Part shown: in pieces, positions 1 to 9,001 of the stretch
Numbering within the stretch: the stretch's first letter is position 1
Layout of the letters: every line of letters begins with the position of its first letter
Origin: Streptomyces sp. rh34
Lineage (GTDB): Bacteria; Actinomycetota; Actinomycetes; Streptomycetales; Streptomycetaceae
Length of the DNA stretch: 56,867 nucleotides
Assembly (NCBI RefSeq): GCF_002551245.1
Contig: NZ_NTGZ01000014.1
Location: forward strand, 1 to 56,867
Direction of reading: 5' to 3'
The notes under the pieces: model-generated
The model's input: the letters and a program-made list of their open reading frames with translations, nothing else
Database searches by the model: none
What the model was told of the DNA's origin: nothing
Made by a program: the position numbers and the translations under genes

Positions 1-32
1 CTCGCGCCATCAGAGATGTGTATAAGAGACAG
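1..32 (+). other. Sequencing adapter carried into the contig end (454 A primer + Nextera mosaic end)
   Basis: Bases 14-32 are exactly the 19-bp Tn5/Nextera mosaic end (AGATGTGTATAAGAGACAG). Bases 1-13 (CTCGCGCCATCAG) match the 3' end of the Roche 454 A primer. This is library-construction sequence, not genome. True chromosomal sequence begins at about base 33, and short ORFs starting inside this stretch are meaningless. It also dates the data to 454 chemistry, where miscounted homopolymers are the typical error. Confidence 0.95.
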
Positions 33-412
33 ACATGGGGCCGTGCCCGAAGGACCCGGCGCGGGCCACGGCGGAGGCCGAGGCGTTCGCCGGGGCAGCG
101 CGCGCCGCCGGGTGGCCGGCCGGTCCGGCCGTCGCCGTACGCACCGGGTTCACCGACGCCGCGGAGGCGGTACTGGCCCGGCTGCGCGTGCTGCGCGCGG
201 CCGGCCTGTGCGACCTGGCCGACCTCGCGGCGCCGCTCGGCGGCGCCGCCGAGCCGGACACGGTGCTCGACGCCCTCGAAGCAGCCGACACGGTACGCAC
301 GGCCCTGGGGGTCCCGGTCATGCTGAGCGGCTTCTGGGCCCGCCCCGACCAGGTCGCGACGCACATCCTGGCAGGTCGAATCGACGCGTGGTGCGTTCCG
401 GGACCGCAGTAG
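33..412 (+). CDS. 3' part of an unrecognised protein, cut by the contig edge
   Basis: An open frame runs from the first genomic base to a TAG at 410-412 and gives about 125 residues rich in Ala, Arg and Asp. The first Met in frame (base 35) lies right at the adapter junction, so the real N-terminus is probably missing. The sequence looks soluble, with no membrane segment or signal peptide. The last 40 residues (around ALGVPVMLSGFWARP) look like a conserved C-terminus, but I do not recognise the family. The FAD oxidase follows 97 bp downstream on the same strand. Confidence 0.45.
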
Positions 413-509
413 CCCGGCCCGCATCCCCGCCGGCGCGGGGGCCGCTCCTCTGCGGTACCGCCCCGTCGCCATCATGCGCACGAACCGAGCAACAAAGGGA
501 GATTGACAG

Positions 510-2051
510 ATGATCAGCCGCAGAACCCTGCTGGGAGCAGGCGCCGGCCTCACCGCCGCCGCCACCGCCGGCGGAATCGTCACGGCCTCCGCGGCCGGAG
601 CCCGCTCCGCGCCGCGCGCGGACGCGAAGTGGGACGCGCTGCGCGCGTCGCTCACCGGCGATGTGGTGCTCCCCGCCGACACCGGCTACGACAGCGCCAG
701 GATGCTGGCCAGCGCCCAGTTCGACTCCATATATCCGCAGGCGGTCGCCCTCTGTGAGACGCCTCAGGACGTCAGCACGTGCATCCGTTTCGCCCAGGAC
801 CACGGCATCCACGCCTCGGTGCGCAGCGGCGGCCACAATTACGGAGGCTGGTCGACCACCGAGGGCCTCGTCATCAGTCTGACCCGGATGAACCAGGTCG
901 TGCCCGGGGCCGACGAGGTTCGGCTCGGCCCCGGTGTACAGACGGTGGACGTCGTGTCCCGGCTCAGCCCGAGCGGGCTGACGGTGCCCTCCGGCTTCTG
1001 TCCGACCGTCTGCCCCGGCGGCTTCATCACGGGCGGCGGCACCGGCTGGCAGTACCGCAAGTACGGCCCCGCGTCCGACCGCCTGCTCTCGGCCCAGGTG
1101 GTCCTGGCGGACGGGTGCGTCGTCACCGCGTCGAAGGACCGGAACGCCGACCTCTTCTGGGCGCTGCGCGGTGGTGCCGGGGGCAACTTCGGCGTGATCA
1201 CCGACTACCGGATGAAGGCGACCGCCATCCCCCGGGTCGGGCACTACAGCCTGACCTGGTCCTGGGACAAGGCGCAGGCCGCGATCGCCGGTTACCTGGA
1301 GTGGGTGGCGCAGGGCTCCGCCGACCTGGCCTGCGGCGGCGTCCTGCGGATGCCCGACGCGAGCCCAGGGGCCGTGCCCGTGTTCGGCGTCTCCGGTGTG
1401 CACTTCGGCTCGATGGAGGCGCTCGACGCCGAGCTGCGGATGCTGTCGGCCCTCATCGGCAGCGAGCCCGCGACGCGCGTGGTGCAGGACCTCACGTACG
1501 AGAAGGCGATGATGCGCGTCTTCGGCTGCGAGGACAAGACCGTCGACGCGTGCCACACCACGGGCAGCTCCCCCGAGGCGTCCCTTCCGCGAACCGCCTA
1601 CATCAAGAACCGCGGCCGGATGTTCAGCCGTGTCCTGCCCCGGACCGGGGTGGACGAGATGCTCGCCGCGTTCGACGCCGACCGCAGGGCAGGCCAGTTC
1701 CGCGTCATCAGCCTGCTCGGCCTGGGCAAGAACGCCAATCTCCCGGCCACGGACTCCACGGCCTGGGTGCACCGCGACGCCCTGTACAGCGCGACCATCA
1801 CGACCAGCCTCAAGGGCGCGTACCTCACCGACGAGGACAAGGCGGCCGCGGGGCAGTGGCTGAACGGCGTGTTCGGAGCGATGGACCCGTACTCCAACAG
1901 CCGTTCGTACGCGAACTTCCCTGACCCCGACCTCACGAACTGGGCGGACGCCTATTACGGCTCGAACCTTCCCGAGCTCAGCCGTGTCAAGCGCACGTAC
2001 GACCCGAACGGGTTCTTCCGTTTCCCCCAGGCCATTCCTGCCTCTGTGTAG
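510..2051 (+). CDS. Secreted FAD-linked oxidase, berberine-bridge-enzyme type
   Basis: 513 residues. The N-terminus carries a twin-arginine signal (SRRTLLGAGAG) followed by an Ala-rich segment, so the folded flavoprotein should be exported by Tat. An FAD_binding_4 (PCMH-type) domain follows. SGGHNYGGW contains the histidine (about H109) that usually attaches FAD through the 8-alpha position, and the GFCPTVCPGG stretch contains cysteines (about C164 and C168), of which the first fits the second, 6-S-cysteinyl bond of bicovalent BBE enzymes. The C-terminal BBE motif is visible in YYGSNLPELSRVK and YDPNGFFRFPQ. Family members oxidise sugars, alkaloids or polyketide alcohols; the substrate cannot be read here. 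The start is fixed by AAAGGGAGA about 8 bp upstream. A strong hairpin at 2091-2117 lies after the stop, so the gene is probably monocistronic. Confidence 0.9.
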   Translation: MISRRTLLGAGAGLTAAATAGGIVTASAAGARSAPRADAKWDALRASLTGDVVLPADTGYDSARMLASAQFDSIYPQAVALCETPQDVSTCIRFAQDHGIHASVRSGGHNYGGWSTTEGLVISLTRMNQVVPGADEVRLGPGVQTVDVVSRLSPSGLTVPSGFCPTVCPGGFITGGGTGWQYRKYGPASDRLLSAQVVLADGCVVTASKDRNADLFWALRGGAGGNFGVITDYRMKATAIPRVGHYSLTWSWDKAQAAIAGYLEWVAQGSADLACGGVLRMPDASPGAVPVFGVSGVHFGSMEALDAELRMLSALIGSEPATRVVQDLTYEKAMMRVFGCEDKTVDACHTTGSSPEASLPRTAYIKNRGRMFSRVLPRTGVDEMLAAFDADRRAGQFRVISLLGLGKNANLPATDSTAWVHRDALYSATITTSLKGAYLTDEDKAAAGQWLNGVFGAMDPYSNSRSYANFPDPDLTNWADAYYGSNLPELSRVKRTYDPNGFFRFPQAIPASV

Positions 2052-2090
2052 CCTGCGTTCGACGTGACGCGCGGGTTCTGAGGGTCCGTG

Positions 2091-2117
2091 TCCGCCGCCC
2101 GACGACCGGGCGGCGGA
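2091..2117 (+). terminator. Hairpin after the FAD oxidase gene
   Basis: TCCGCCGCCCG (2091-2101) pairs perfectly with CGGGCGGCGGA (2107-2117) across a 5-base loop, 40 bp after the oxidase stop codon. No T-tract follows, as is common for Streptomyces terminators. Confidence 0.7.
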
Positions 2118-2126
2118 TGCGGACCA

Positions 2127-2158
2127 GGTTCTTTCCGTGCAGGGTTCTTTCCGTGCAG
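2127..2158. repeat. Tandem duplication of a 16-bp unit
   Basis: GGTTCTTTCCGTGCAG occurs twice in direct succession (2127-2142 and 2143-2158) in the gap between the oxidase terminator and the end of the response regulator. It is probably a slippage duplication. No function is evident. Confidence 0.85.
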
Positions 2159-2345
2159 GAGCCGAACCCGTGGCACCCGGTACTGCGCGGGGGCCGGCAT
2201 CCTCGTACGCAAGCACACATGGGGCCGAGCCGCGCCGTCGCCGGGGCGGCGATCGACGGCGAGTCGTCGACCGAGTCCATCGCCCCTGAGGTGAGGTCTG
2301 AAGCCGGTGGCAGACGCCGCTGTACGAAGCACACGCGCAGGCCGG

Positions 2346-3038
2346 TCAGGGTGTGCCGGGCACCAGTCCGACCCGGTAGGCGAGGACGACCGCCTGGACG
2401 CGGTCGCGCAGGCCGAGTTTGGCCAGGATACGCGACACGTAGGTCTTGACGGTCTCAGGCGTGATGTACATCGACGCGGCGATTTCCGCATTCGACAGCC
2501 CCTCGGCGATCAGTTGGAGCACTTCCAGCTCGCGGGGCGTCAGCGCACGGACAACCTCCTGTCTGGCCGGCCGGGAGGCATCGGCCGGTCGCAGATGCTG
2601 GGCGAAGTGGCCGATGAGGTGGCGGGTGACGGCGGGTGCCAGCAGGGCCTCGCCCCGGGCGACGGTCCGGATACCGTTGACCAGCTCCGCCGGAGGCGCG
2701 TCCTTGAGAAGGAACCCGCTCGCTCCGGCGCGCAACGCGTCGTAGACATAGGCGTCGACGTTGAACGTGGTGACGACCAACACCTTCGGCGCGTCTGCGG
2801 TCTCGGGGCCGGCCAGTTGTCGCGTCGCCTGGATGCCGTCGAGCAGGGGCATCCGGATGTCCATCACGACCACGTCGGGGCGCAGCCGCCGCGCGGTCTG
2901 GACCGCCTCGTGACCGTTCTCGGCCTCCCCGACGACCTGCAGATCGGGCTGTGCGGAGAAGATGGTGACGTAGCCGGTCCGCACCAGTGCCTGGTCGTCG
3001 CAGACGAGCACACGGATCGGTGGCGGAACATCGCTCAC
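2346..3038 (-). CDS. LuxR/NarL-family response regulator
   Basis: 230 residues from a GTG start at 3038, preceded by AGGAG. The receiver domain covers residues 9-125, with acidic residues in VCDDQ and the likely phosphoacceptor D60 in VVVMDIRMP. A GerE/LuxR helix-turn-helix occupies about residues 163-225 (LTPRELEVLQLIAEGLSN). The start lies 4 bp after the sensor kinase stop, so the two are translated from one message. The longer open frame upstream overlaps the kinase and is unlikely. It should be phosphorylated by the kinase and bind DNA as a dimer; the neighbouring CPBP protease gene is a possible target. Its signal is unknown. Confidence 0.92.
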   Translation of the reverse strand: MSDVPPPIRVLVCDDQALVRTGYVTIFSAQPDLQVVGEAENGHEAVQTARRLRPDVVVMDIRMPLLDGIQATRQLAGPETADAPKVLVVTTFNVDAYVYDALRAGASGFLLKDAPPAELVNGIRTVARGEALLAPAVTRHLIGHFAQHLRPADASRPARQEVVRALTPRELEVLQLIAEGLSNAEIAASMYITPETVKTYVSRILAKLGLRDRVQAVVLAYRVGLVPGTP

Positions 3039-3042
3039 GAGG

Positions 3043-4260
3043 TCACTCCTGAAGGGGCTTGGACGGAATCGTGGCACGGACCTCGAACCCGCCTCCGGGC
3101 CGGGGACCGGCCTCCAGTTCACCATCGAGCAGCCGCACCCGTGCACGCAGCCCGGCCAGCCCCCGTCCGCCCTCGGGGCCCGGCTTCCGCGCGACCGGTA
3201 CGGCGGCGGGTCCGTCGGTGGTCACCACGATCTCGATGTGCTCGTCGCCGTGCCGGAGATGGACCCGTGTCGGCTTCCCGGCCGCGTACTTCAAGGCGTT
3301 GGTGAGCGACTCCTGCACCACCCGGTACGCGGCCAGCTCCACGTCCACGCCCTGCGGCCGCCGCTCACCCTGCTCGCCGAACTCGACCGGCTGTCCCGAC
3401 CTGCGGGTCTGCTCGATCAGGTCCCCCACCCGCCCCAGGGCGGGTGCCCGGCCCACGCCCGCAGGTTCCGCGGATGCCGCCTCGCCGGTCGCCTCCAGGA
3501 CACCGAGCAGGTACCGCAGTTCCCTCAGCGCCCGACGGCCGGTGTCGCTCACGGCCGTCAGTCCCTCGCCTGCGCGTTCCGGCGCGGACGTGAGCAGGAA
3601 CTGCGCCGCGTCGGCTTGGACCACCATGGCCGTCACGTGGTGGGTGACCACGTCGTGCAGCTCGCGGGCGATCCGCGCCCGCTCGGTGGCCGTGGCCACC
3701 TCGGCGGCCAGCCGCCGCCGCTCCGCCTCTTCCGTCCGCCGCGTGCGCACCATGCTCCCCACCAGCCAGGCCGTGGCCAGGGCCAGAGAGAACGCGAGGT
3801 AGTCCGGTAGCGAATTCGGTGAGCCGAGACGGTCCAGGACGACGGCCAGCACGGCGTAACCCGCACTCGCCACGACGACCGGGCCGTGGCGGAAGCGGAC
3901 CTGGTGGGCTGCGGCGGAGTACAGGGCCAGATACAGTCCCATGCTCGCAAACGTTGTCGCGAAGCCCAGCGCCTGGTGCACGGCGAACGCACCCGCGACG
4001 ACGGCCAGACAGGCTGCGGGCCACCTGCGGCGGACCGCCAGTGGCACGGTCTGGGCCAGGACCAGCCCGACGCTCAGCACGTTCGTCGGCCGCTCGGGCA
4101 GATCGCCGATCTGCGCACCGATCCGGGACAGGGGCGGCACGAAGGCCAGCAGGGTGAGCGTCAGGGCGAGGACACCGTCCTTGAGGAGAGCGTCCCGCTC
4201 CCGCCACCGGTCGAGCGACGCCCGGAGCAGCGGGAGGCTCCAGGTTGCCTGACGGGACAT
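3043..4260 (-). CDS. HisKA_3-type sensor histidine kinase
   Basis: 405 residues. The N-terminal 170 residues form a membrane sensor region with about five hydrophobic segments (for example around residues 28-45, 62-78, 84-100 and 125-142). A dimerisation/phosphoacceptor domain follows, with H202 in ARELHDVVTHHV. The C-terminal HATPase_c domain shows the N-box (VVQESLTNALKYA) and G-box (GGRGLAGLRARV). This is the usual Streptomyces NarL-type kinase architecture. ATG at 4260 was chosen because the longer frame upstream runs towards the protease gene and has low-complexity content. It is the first gene of a kinase-regulator operon, 28 bp downstream of the CPBP protease. Confidence 0.92.
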   Translation of the reverse strand: MSRQATWSLPLLRASLDRWRERDALLKDGVLALTLTLLAFVPPLSRIGAQIGDLPERPTNVLSVGLVLAQTVPLAVRRRWPAACLAVVAGAFAVHQALGFATTFASMGLYLALYSAAAHQVRFRHGPVVVASAGYAVLAVVLDRLGSPNSLPDYLAFSLALATAWLVGSMVRTRRTEEAERRRLAAEVATATERARIARELHDVVTHHVTAMVVQADAAQFLLTSAPERAGEGLTAVSDTGRRALRELRYLLGVLEATGEAASAEPAGVGRAPALGRVGDLIEQTRRSGQPVEFGEQGERRPQGVDVELAAYRVVQESLTNALKYAAGKPTRVHLRHGDEHIEIVVTTDGPAAVPVARKPGPEGGRGLAGLRARVRLLDGELEAGPRPGGGFEVRATIPSKPLQE

Positions 4261-4288
4261 CACTTCAGGTTCCTCCAGCCGTCCTGTC

Positions 4289-5167
4289 TCAACGGGGCAC
4301 GCTTTGACGGGACTTGATGCCACCGTTCTGGTGAGCGCGGACGAGCATCGGAACGGCGATGGCCACGCCCATGAGGACGGGCACGATCGATGCCTCCAGA
4401 CCGAAGCTGCCACCGGTCAGAAGGGCGGAGCCATGGACGTCGACGGTGAACAGGCCCTCGGGGGCGTGTCCGGAGACCGGGATGCCGAGCAGCTGCTGCG
4501 TGGTGTTCCAGGCGAAGTGCAGCCCCACGACGAACCAGATGTTACGCCGCCACAAGAACGCGGCTCCGAGCAGGACCCCCGCCTCCAGGGCGATCGCCAG
4601 CCCGCTCCACGCGCTCGCTCCAGGGGCGCCCAGGTGGGCGGCGCCGAAGAACACCGAGGTGATCACGATGGCGGCCCGGCTACCCCACAGCTGTTCAAGA
4701 GCCTGCAGGGCAAGACCGCGGAACAACAACTCCTCGGTGACCGCAGCACCGATCTGGACCACGACCGCTGTCCGGACGACCGACATGAAGCCGTCGCCCG
4801 CCCAGGTGAACGAGTAGCCTCCGAACGCCGTGATCAGGAGGGCGGAGACAAGGATGAAACCCAGGCCGATCCCGCCGCCCAGCAGCACCTCCCGAGCGGC
4901 CCCGGACCGGGCGATCTCCGGCGCGGAGCGTCGTGCCACACGGCGCATGACGTAGCAGTAGACGGCCACCGCGGCAACCGCGCCCAGCACCGGCACGGGG
5001 CCGGGTCCGGTCGCCGTCAGCCCCGACACCAGGCCGACGCCGACCATTCCCGCCAGCATCCAGCCGAGCGGAGACCTCATGATCCGACCGAAGCGGCCGC
5101 CGCCCCGGTCACGGTCCGTTCCCGGGCCGGAGCCTGCGCTGTGTCGTATAGCGGATGTCGTGCCCAT
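4289..5167 (-). CDS. CPBP-family intramembrane metalloprotease
   Basis: 292 residues with about seven hydrophobic segments. The CPBP/Abi signature is complete: EELLFRG (E145, E146, R150), a FFGAAHLG histidine motif, and HFAWNTT near residue 217. Family members (CAAX-protease/Rce1 fold) cleave inside or near the membrane. In bacteria they mature or degrade peptides and can confer self-immunity to bacteriocins. GGGAGG lies about 7 bp before the ATG. It is transcribed towards the two-component pair with only a 28-bp gap, so all three genes may form one operon. The target is unknown. Confidence 0.88.
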   Translation of the reverse strand: MGTTSAIRHSAGSGPGTDRDRGGGRFGRIMRSPLGWMLAGMVGVGLVSGLTATGPGPVPVLGAVAAVAVYCYVMRRVARRSAPEIARSGAAREVLLGGGIGLGFILVSALLITAFGGYSFTWAGDGFMSVVRTAVVVQIGAAVTEELLFRGLALQALEQLWGSRAAIVITSVFFGAAHLGAPGASAWSGLAIALEAGVLLGAAFLWRRNIWFVVGLHFAWNTTQQLLGIPVSGHAPEGLFTVDVHGSALLTGGSFGLEASIVPVLMGVAIAVPMLVRAHQNGGIKSRQSVPR

Positions 5168-5451
5168 GGCGGCCTCCCTGGCAGTGGGTCACCCTCGCGG
5201 CAACCTGACGACCACACTAGGAATCCGCAGACGTCCGCAAATCACCCGTGCATGGACAGCTCCTGTAGCTCTCACGGGGGATGCGCCACCCGCCCGCGCC
5301 CGTTCCGCCGCGGGACGCGGCCGAAGCGCGAACGAGACTGTACGCCGCAAGAGGCGAACGTGTTCGATGCCGCCCCACAGCAGCTGGATCGGCTGCGGGC
5401 CTCCTGGTACCGGCAGAGCGCTGCCCTCGGTCGTGGTCTGCTGAGGCACGG

Positions 5452-5760
5452 TCATTCCTGGCGGCGGACCACGGTGACGGGGCAGTGGGCGTGGTGCAGC
5501 AGGGCCTGGCTGACGAAGCCGAGCAGCAGGCCGGTGAAACCACCGCGTCCCCGGGCGTCGACGACGACCAGTTGGGCGTCGCGGCTGGCGTCGAGCGGGG
5601 CCGGGCGGATCCGGGCACGCTCCAGCCCACGTCATGGTGGAGCGGCTGGCGTTGAGGGGGTCGCCGGGGCCTTCATGGGCGCGCTCGCTCCAGGTGCTCC
5701 AGACGTGCGGGGCCACCAGCGGCGCCCCGCGCAGAGCGGCCTCGGTGAACGCGAACTCCA
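5452..5760 (-). pseudogene. Universal stress protein remnant
   Basis: Two pieces in different frames together resemble the second half of a Streptomyces universal stress protein. An upstream piece reads FAFTEAALRGAPLVA followed by HVWSTWSE. A downstream piece, in another frame, reads [14 protein letters not shown] then [17 protein letters not shown] and [10 protein letters not shown] before a stop at 5452. The ATP-binding glycine motif is only partly kept, and the N-terminal half is absent, replaced by the alcohol-dehydrogenase remnant. Real decay is likely because both truncation and frameshift are present, although a 454 indel could account for the frameshift alone. Confidence 0.65.
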
Positions 5761-6048
5761 TCGACGGCCTCGCGCCGCACGCCATCCGCCTGGTCTTCAG
5801 CCACCTGGAGGCACCGGCCACCGACGGCGAGGTCATGGAGCCCCCCGCCGCGGCCGTCGAGCGCCTGCGTGACGCCGTCGGGCATCGAACCGACGTTCAA
5901 GGCGCTGGGAGTCGACGGACGGACCTACCTGGACGCGCTGTCGCGGCAGGCCCTCCGCGCCTACGCGCACCAGTGCGCACCGGCCAACCCCCGCACGCCG
6001 ATGCCGGACGACATGCGGGAGTTGACGCGCACGGCCCACTACGGCTGA
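5755..6048 (+). pseudogene. C-terminal remnant of an iron-containing (AdhE-type) alcohol dehydrogenase
   Basis: The last 55 residues before the TGA at 6046-6048 contain YLDALSRQALRAYAHQC then APANPRTPMPDDMREL, which matches the C-terminal end of AdhE/iron alcohol dehydrogenases (D-x-C-x-x-A-N-P-R-x-P pattern). An upstream piece in another frame (HAIRLVFSHLE) belongs to the same gene. The dinucleotide site and the metal-binding histidines are missing. It abuts the stress-protein remnant on the opposite strand, so this 600-bp stretch is a junction of two broken genes. Confidence 0.6.
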
Positions 6049-6253
6049 ACACGCGGTCATGTCCGCGCGGGAGCTGCCGCCAAAGCCTTCCCCCGACAGC
6101 CCTGGCAGAGGACCGCCCGCATGCGCGATCACCGTCCAGCGTGCTTCGCGACCAGGGCTGCGGGCGGGCGGGGAAACTGCTCTCGTCCCTACCGTCGGAT
6201 GTGGTGCGGCGCGTTCGGGGCGAAGCGGCGTGCGGCTCGGATTCCCAGGCGGC

Positions 6254-7561
6254 TCAGCCGGTGGCGGGGCCGGTCCAGCCTGTGGGGACGTGGCCGAGGC
6301 GGACCCGCTGCGGATGGTCGCCGACGGGGATGGAGGTGACCTTCTCGCCGGTGGCGAAGTCGATGGCCGTCACCTGGTCGGTGCCGCTCTCGGACACCAC
6401 GCAGTGCTTGCCGTCTCCGCTGACGGTGGCCCAGTACGGCTTGGAGGCGGTGACGAGCGGGCCTTCCTGAAGCGTCTCACGGTTCACTACGGTGACGTAG
6501 TCGTCCATGGTCCCGGCGATGCAGAGCTTGTCTCCCCGGGGGCTCATGGACATGCCGTGGTGGCGGGAGTCGTTGACGTAGGTGGTGCGGTCGTCACTGG
6601 TGTCCGGGTTCTTCGGCAGCGTCTTCACCCGGGTGATCTTGTCGTTGTGCACGTCGTACTCGACGAAGCCGTTGAAGAAGGAGACCTGGAAGTACATCTT
6701 CGACTCGTCGGGCGTGAAGGCCACGGGGCGCAGCGCGTCGGACAGGTCCTTGCGGCCGAAGGCGTCGAGCCGCTCGCGCATGTCGATGATCTTCTTGACC
6801 TGGAAGGTCTTCGCGTCGGCGACGGTGATGCGGCGGTCCCCCTTGGTGAAGTCCTGCCAGGGCGCGTCCATGTCGGTGTTGACCTCACCGATGGCCATGT
6901 TCCAGAGGTACTTGCCGCCGTCGGTGTACACGTTCTCGTGCGGCTTGTCGCCCGTCCTGAACTTTCCTGCCTCCTTGCCCGTCGCCATGTCCAGCACGTG
7001 CACGGTGTTGGAGGTCGAGGAGGAGACGGCGACCTGGGTGCCGTCGGGTGAGACCGCCATGTGGTCCGAGCGGAAACCGGACACCGGGAAGCGCCAGTTG
7101 ATTTCGCCGCTCTCCACGTCGATGGAGACCACGTCGGCGAAACTCGGCCGGGAGGCGATCACGGACTTGCCGTCCTTCGTGGTGTACATGTCGTCGACGT
7201 ACTGGTCGTGCCCCTCGCCCGGGCCGAGCCGGATGCCGAGGAAGAACGCGAGCTTGACGGGGTTGAGGTAGATCTCCCACAGGCGCTCCTTCTTGTCGGG
7301 GATCATGTCGATGCGGCCGATCTTGGCGTAGTCGCCACGGGAGCTGATGACGTCGGCGGTGCCGTCCCAGTTGTTGCCGACGAAGAACACCTCCTTGAGC
7401 TCCTCCGAGGAGGTCCCCCGTGCCTGCTTCGGGATCTCGCTCGCGCCGGCCGAGCCGGAGATCGCCGGCAACGCACCTGCGGTCAGCCCCAGGGCGACAA
7501 GGACGGCCGCGCCGAAGGGGGACCGACGGCGAGGGCGACGAGCGGGGAGGGAACGCGTCAT
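6254..7561 (-). CDS. Secreted YVTN/YncE-like beta-propeller protein
   Basis: 435 residues. The N-terminus has arginine-rich residues 7-13 then a hydrophobic segment (AAVLVALGLTAGALPAISG), a likely signal peptide with cleavage near AGASE. The mature part has repeated propeller-blade signatures such as DHMAVSPDGTQVAVSSSTSN, VLDMATGKEAG, HGMSMSPRGDKLCIAG and TAIDFATGEKVTSIPVG, like YncE and cytochrome d1-type propellers. No heme or catalytic motif is visible, so a binding or scaffold role outside the membrane is more likely than catalysis. The ATG at 7561 follows CTGGAG. It stands alone between the broken genes and the first pirin remnant. Confidence 0.82.
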   Translation of the reverse strand: MTRSLPARRPRRRSPFGAAVLVALGLTAGALPAISGSAGASEIPKQARGTSSEELKEVFFVGNNWDGTADVISSRGDYAKIGRIDMIPDKKERLWEIYLNPVKLAFFLGIRLGPGEGHDQYVDDMYTTKDGKSVIASRPSFADVVSIDVESGEINWRFPVSGFRSDHMAVSPDGTQVAVSSSTSNTVHVLDMATGKEAGKFRTGDKPHENVYTDGGKYLWNMAIGEVNTDMDAPWQDFTKGDRRITVADAKTFQVKKIIDMRERLDAFGRKDLSDALRPVAFTPDESKMYFQVSFFNGFVEYDVHNDKITRVKTLPKNPDTSDDRTTYVNDSRHHGMSMSPRGDKLCIAGTMDDYVTVVNRETLQEGPLVTASKPYWATVSGDGKHCVVSESGTDQVTAIDFATGEKVTSIPVGDHPQRVRLGHVPTGWTGPATG

Positions 7562-7715
7562 GGTGAACTCCAGGGGCCGGGGTGGGCGGCGCGCCGTCAG
7601 ACAGGCTCACGCCTGTTACTGGAGGTAACGTAGCCAGGAGCGGGAAGCTTGAACAGAGCCCAATCGAGATTCCTCGACAGGTGCCATCGAGTCGTCACAA
7701 CGGTTCGCCACGTGT

Positions 7716-7913
7716 CAGTTCGGGCGACAGTCCCAGCTCAGCGCAGCCTCCGCCGCGCCTCCCCCGCGCCTTCAGCGGCGCCGAAGGCAGCTCCGGGGCC
7801 GGAATCGGAGGGTCGGCGTAGCTCTTCACCTCACCGAAGCGGGTGCCGTTCATCCAGTCGTCACGGGCCTGTGCGCTGTCCTCCTGGGACCGTCCGATCC
7901 AGTTCCGGAACAT
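7716..7913 (-). pseudogene. Displaced pirin 3' end, copy C (decayed attachment-site remnant)
   Basis: Read on the minus strand from 7913, this encodes MFRNWIGRSQEDSAQ, then DDWMNGTRFGEV, then IPAPELPSAPLKARG, which is the last 50 residues of a pirin. An 11-bp insertion near the end shifts the frame and removes the normal stop. It is a direct repeat of the copy at 31964-32150, with similarity continuing past the stop codon, and both copies begin at the same codon (ATGTTC). It is also homologous to the end of the intact pirin gene at 55385-56350. It probably marks an old insertion point in that gene. Confidence 0.8.
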
Positions 7914-8097
7914 CTTGCGCTGCAGGCATCTTTCCGCAGCTCAGACACTCTGCGGATCGCTGCCGGCCAGCAAGCCGCCCGCCTCGGAAGCACTGGGGTG
8001 TCAGAAACGTGGCGGCTGGGGCCTGTTGTGAAGGTTGGTGGCCAGACTTTCACCTGGCGGATGGAATGCCCAGGCACACCTGGAAGTTGAGCACGTC

Positions 8098-8556
8098 ATG
8101 ACTCAAGGTCCAGCACCCCGCTCCCTGTCCGACGATGCACTCTCCGAACTGCTGAGCACTCAGCAGTTCGGCACCCTCGCCACCAATAAGAGCAGTGGCC
8201 ATCCTCATCTCACCACCATGGTCTACAACTGGGACGCCGAAGCGCGCATCGTGCGGTTCTCCACCACTGCCGACCGCATCAAGGTCAAGCAACTCCGGCG
8301 GGACCCACGCGCGGCCGTGCATGTTCCGGGCGGCGACGTATGGTCGTTCGCCGTGGCTGAGGGCGAGGCCGATGTCTCCGAGATCACGACCACGCCGGGG
8401 GATGCGATCGGGCGAGAGCTGCTCGCGATGGTGCCAGGGGCCGCGAAGCCGCAGGATGAAAATGCGTTCTTGCAGCAGTTGGTCGCCGAGCGCCGCGTGG
8501 TCATCCGGCTGAAGGTATCTCGGCTGTACGGGACGGCACTCGACATCAACGGCTAG
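8098..8556 (+). CDS. PPOX-class F420/FMN-dependent oxidoreductase
   Basis: 152 residues of the pyridoxamine-5'-phosphate-oxidase-like split-barrel fold. Recognisable elements are LLSTQQFGTLATNKSSG and HPHLTTMVYNWD at the N-terminus, VRFSTTADRIKVKQLRRD (the cofactor-contacting strand and Arg/Lys-rich helix) and AAVHVPGGDVWSFAVAEG. Actinobacterial members often use F420 rather than FMN; which applies here cannot be decided from sequence. No signal peptide is present, so it is cytoplasmic. The ATG at 8098 was taken because the longer frame adds unrelated residues. It is monocistronic, just inside the left pirin repeat. Confidence 0.85.
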   Translation: MTQGPAPRSLSDDALSELLSTQQFGTLATNKSSGHPHLTTMVYNWDAEARIVRFSTTADRIKVKQLRRDPRAAVHVPGGDVWSFAVAEGEADVSEITTTPGDAIGRELLAMVPGAAKPQDENAFLQQLVAERRVVIRLKVSRLYGTALDING

Positions 8557-8631
8557 AACGGTCACAGTCAGGAAGGCGAGCGAGGGTGCCGGGGCGTCGG
8601 GGTCGGCATCGACCACCGGTGCCGTGTGGGC

Positions 8632-8883
8632 CCCGGAACCCGCCGGGAGGCGCCGACCTCACGCCGCAACCGAGCGCGGAAGCCCTCGTCGTGGGCGAGG
8701 TCGGCGTGTAGGGGTTTGACGGCGAGGAGGCGACCGTCCGCGGTCGCAGCCAGCAGGACCCGGCCCGTGGCAGCCCTGGCCGAGCAGGGCGCCCGTCCTG
8801 AACTGCCCCACGTACGACGGGTCGTCGGGCCCCAGTGCCCGCAGTCCGCCGTCTCCCCCGAACGGCTGACCGTACCGGACCAT
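8632..8883 (-). pseudogene. N-terminal remnant of a Ser/Thr protein kinase
   Basis: From 8883 one frame reads YVGQFRTGALLGQGC, like the glycine-loop start of a Pkn kinase. The continuation in another frame reads GRVLLAATADGRLLAVKPLH then DEGFRARLRREV, including the VAIK-type lysine. The catalytic loop and everything after it are absent. One frameshift plus truncation mark it as dead. It lies between the PPOX oxidoreductase and the lipoprotein. Confidence 0.6.
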
Positions 8884-9001
8884 GATCCCAGAGGGTGGTC
8901 GACGCGCTCTTCTCCCCCAGCCGGTGGCACTGCCGCTCGGCGCTCCAGGTCACCCCGCCGAGCGGAGGCCGGGCTCCTGGTGACGGACGGGCGAGGCGGG
9001 C

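Noticed and set aside
318..2216. A 632-residue minus-strand open frame opposite the FAD oxidase
   Set aside because: Shadow of the oxidase gene; composition is low-complexity Arg/Gly/Val with no domain.
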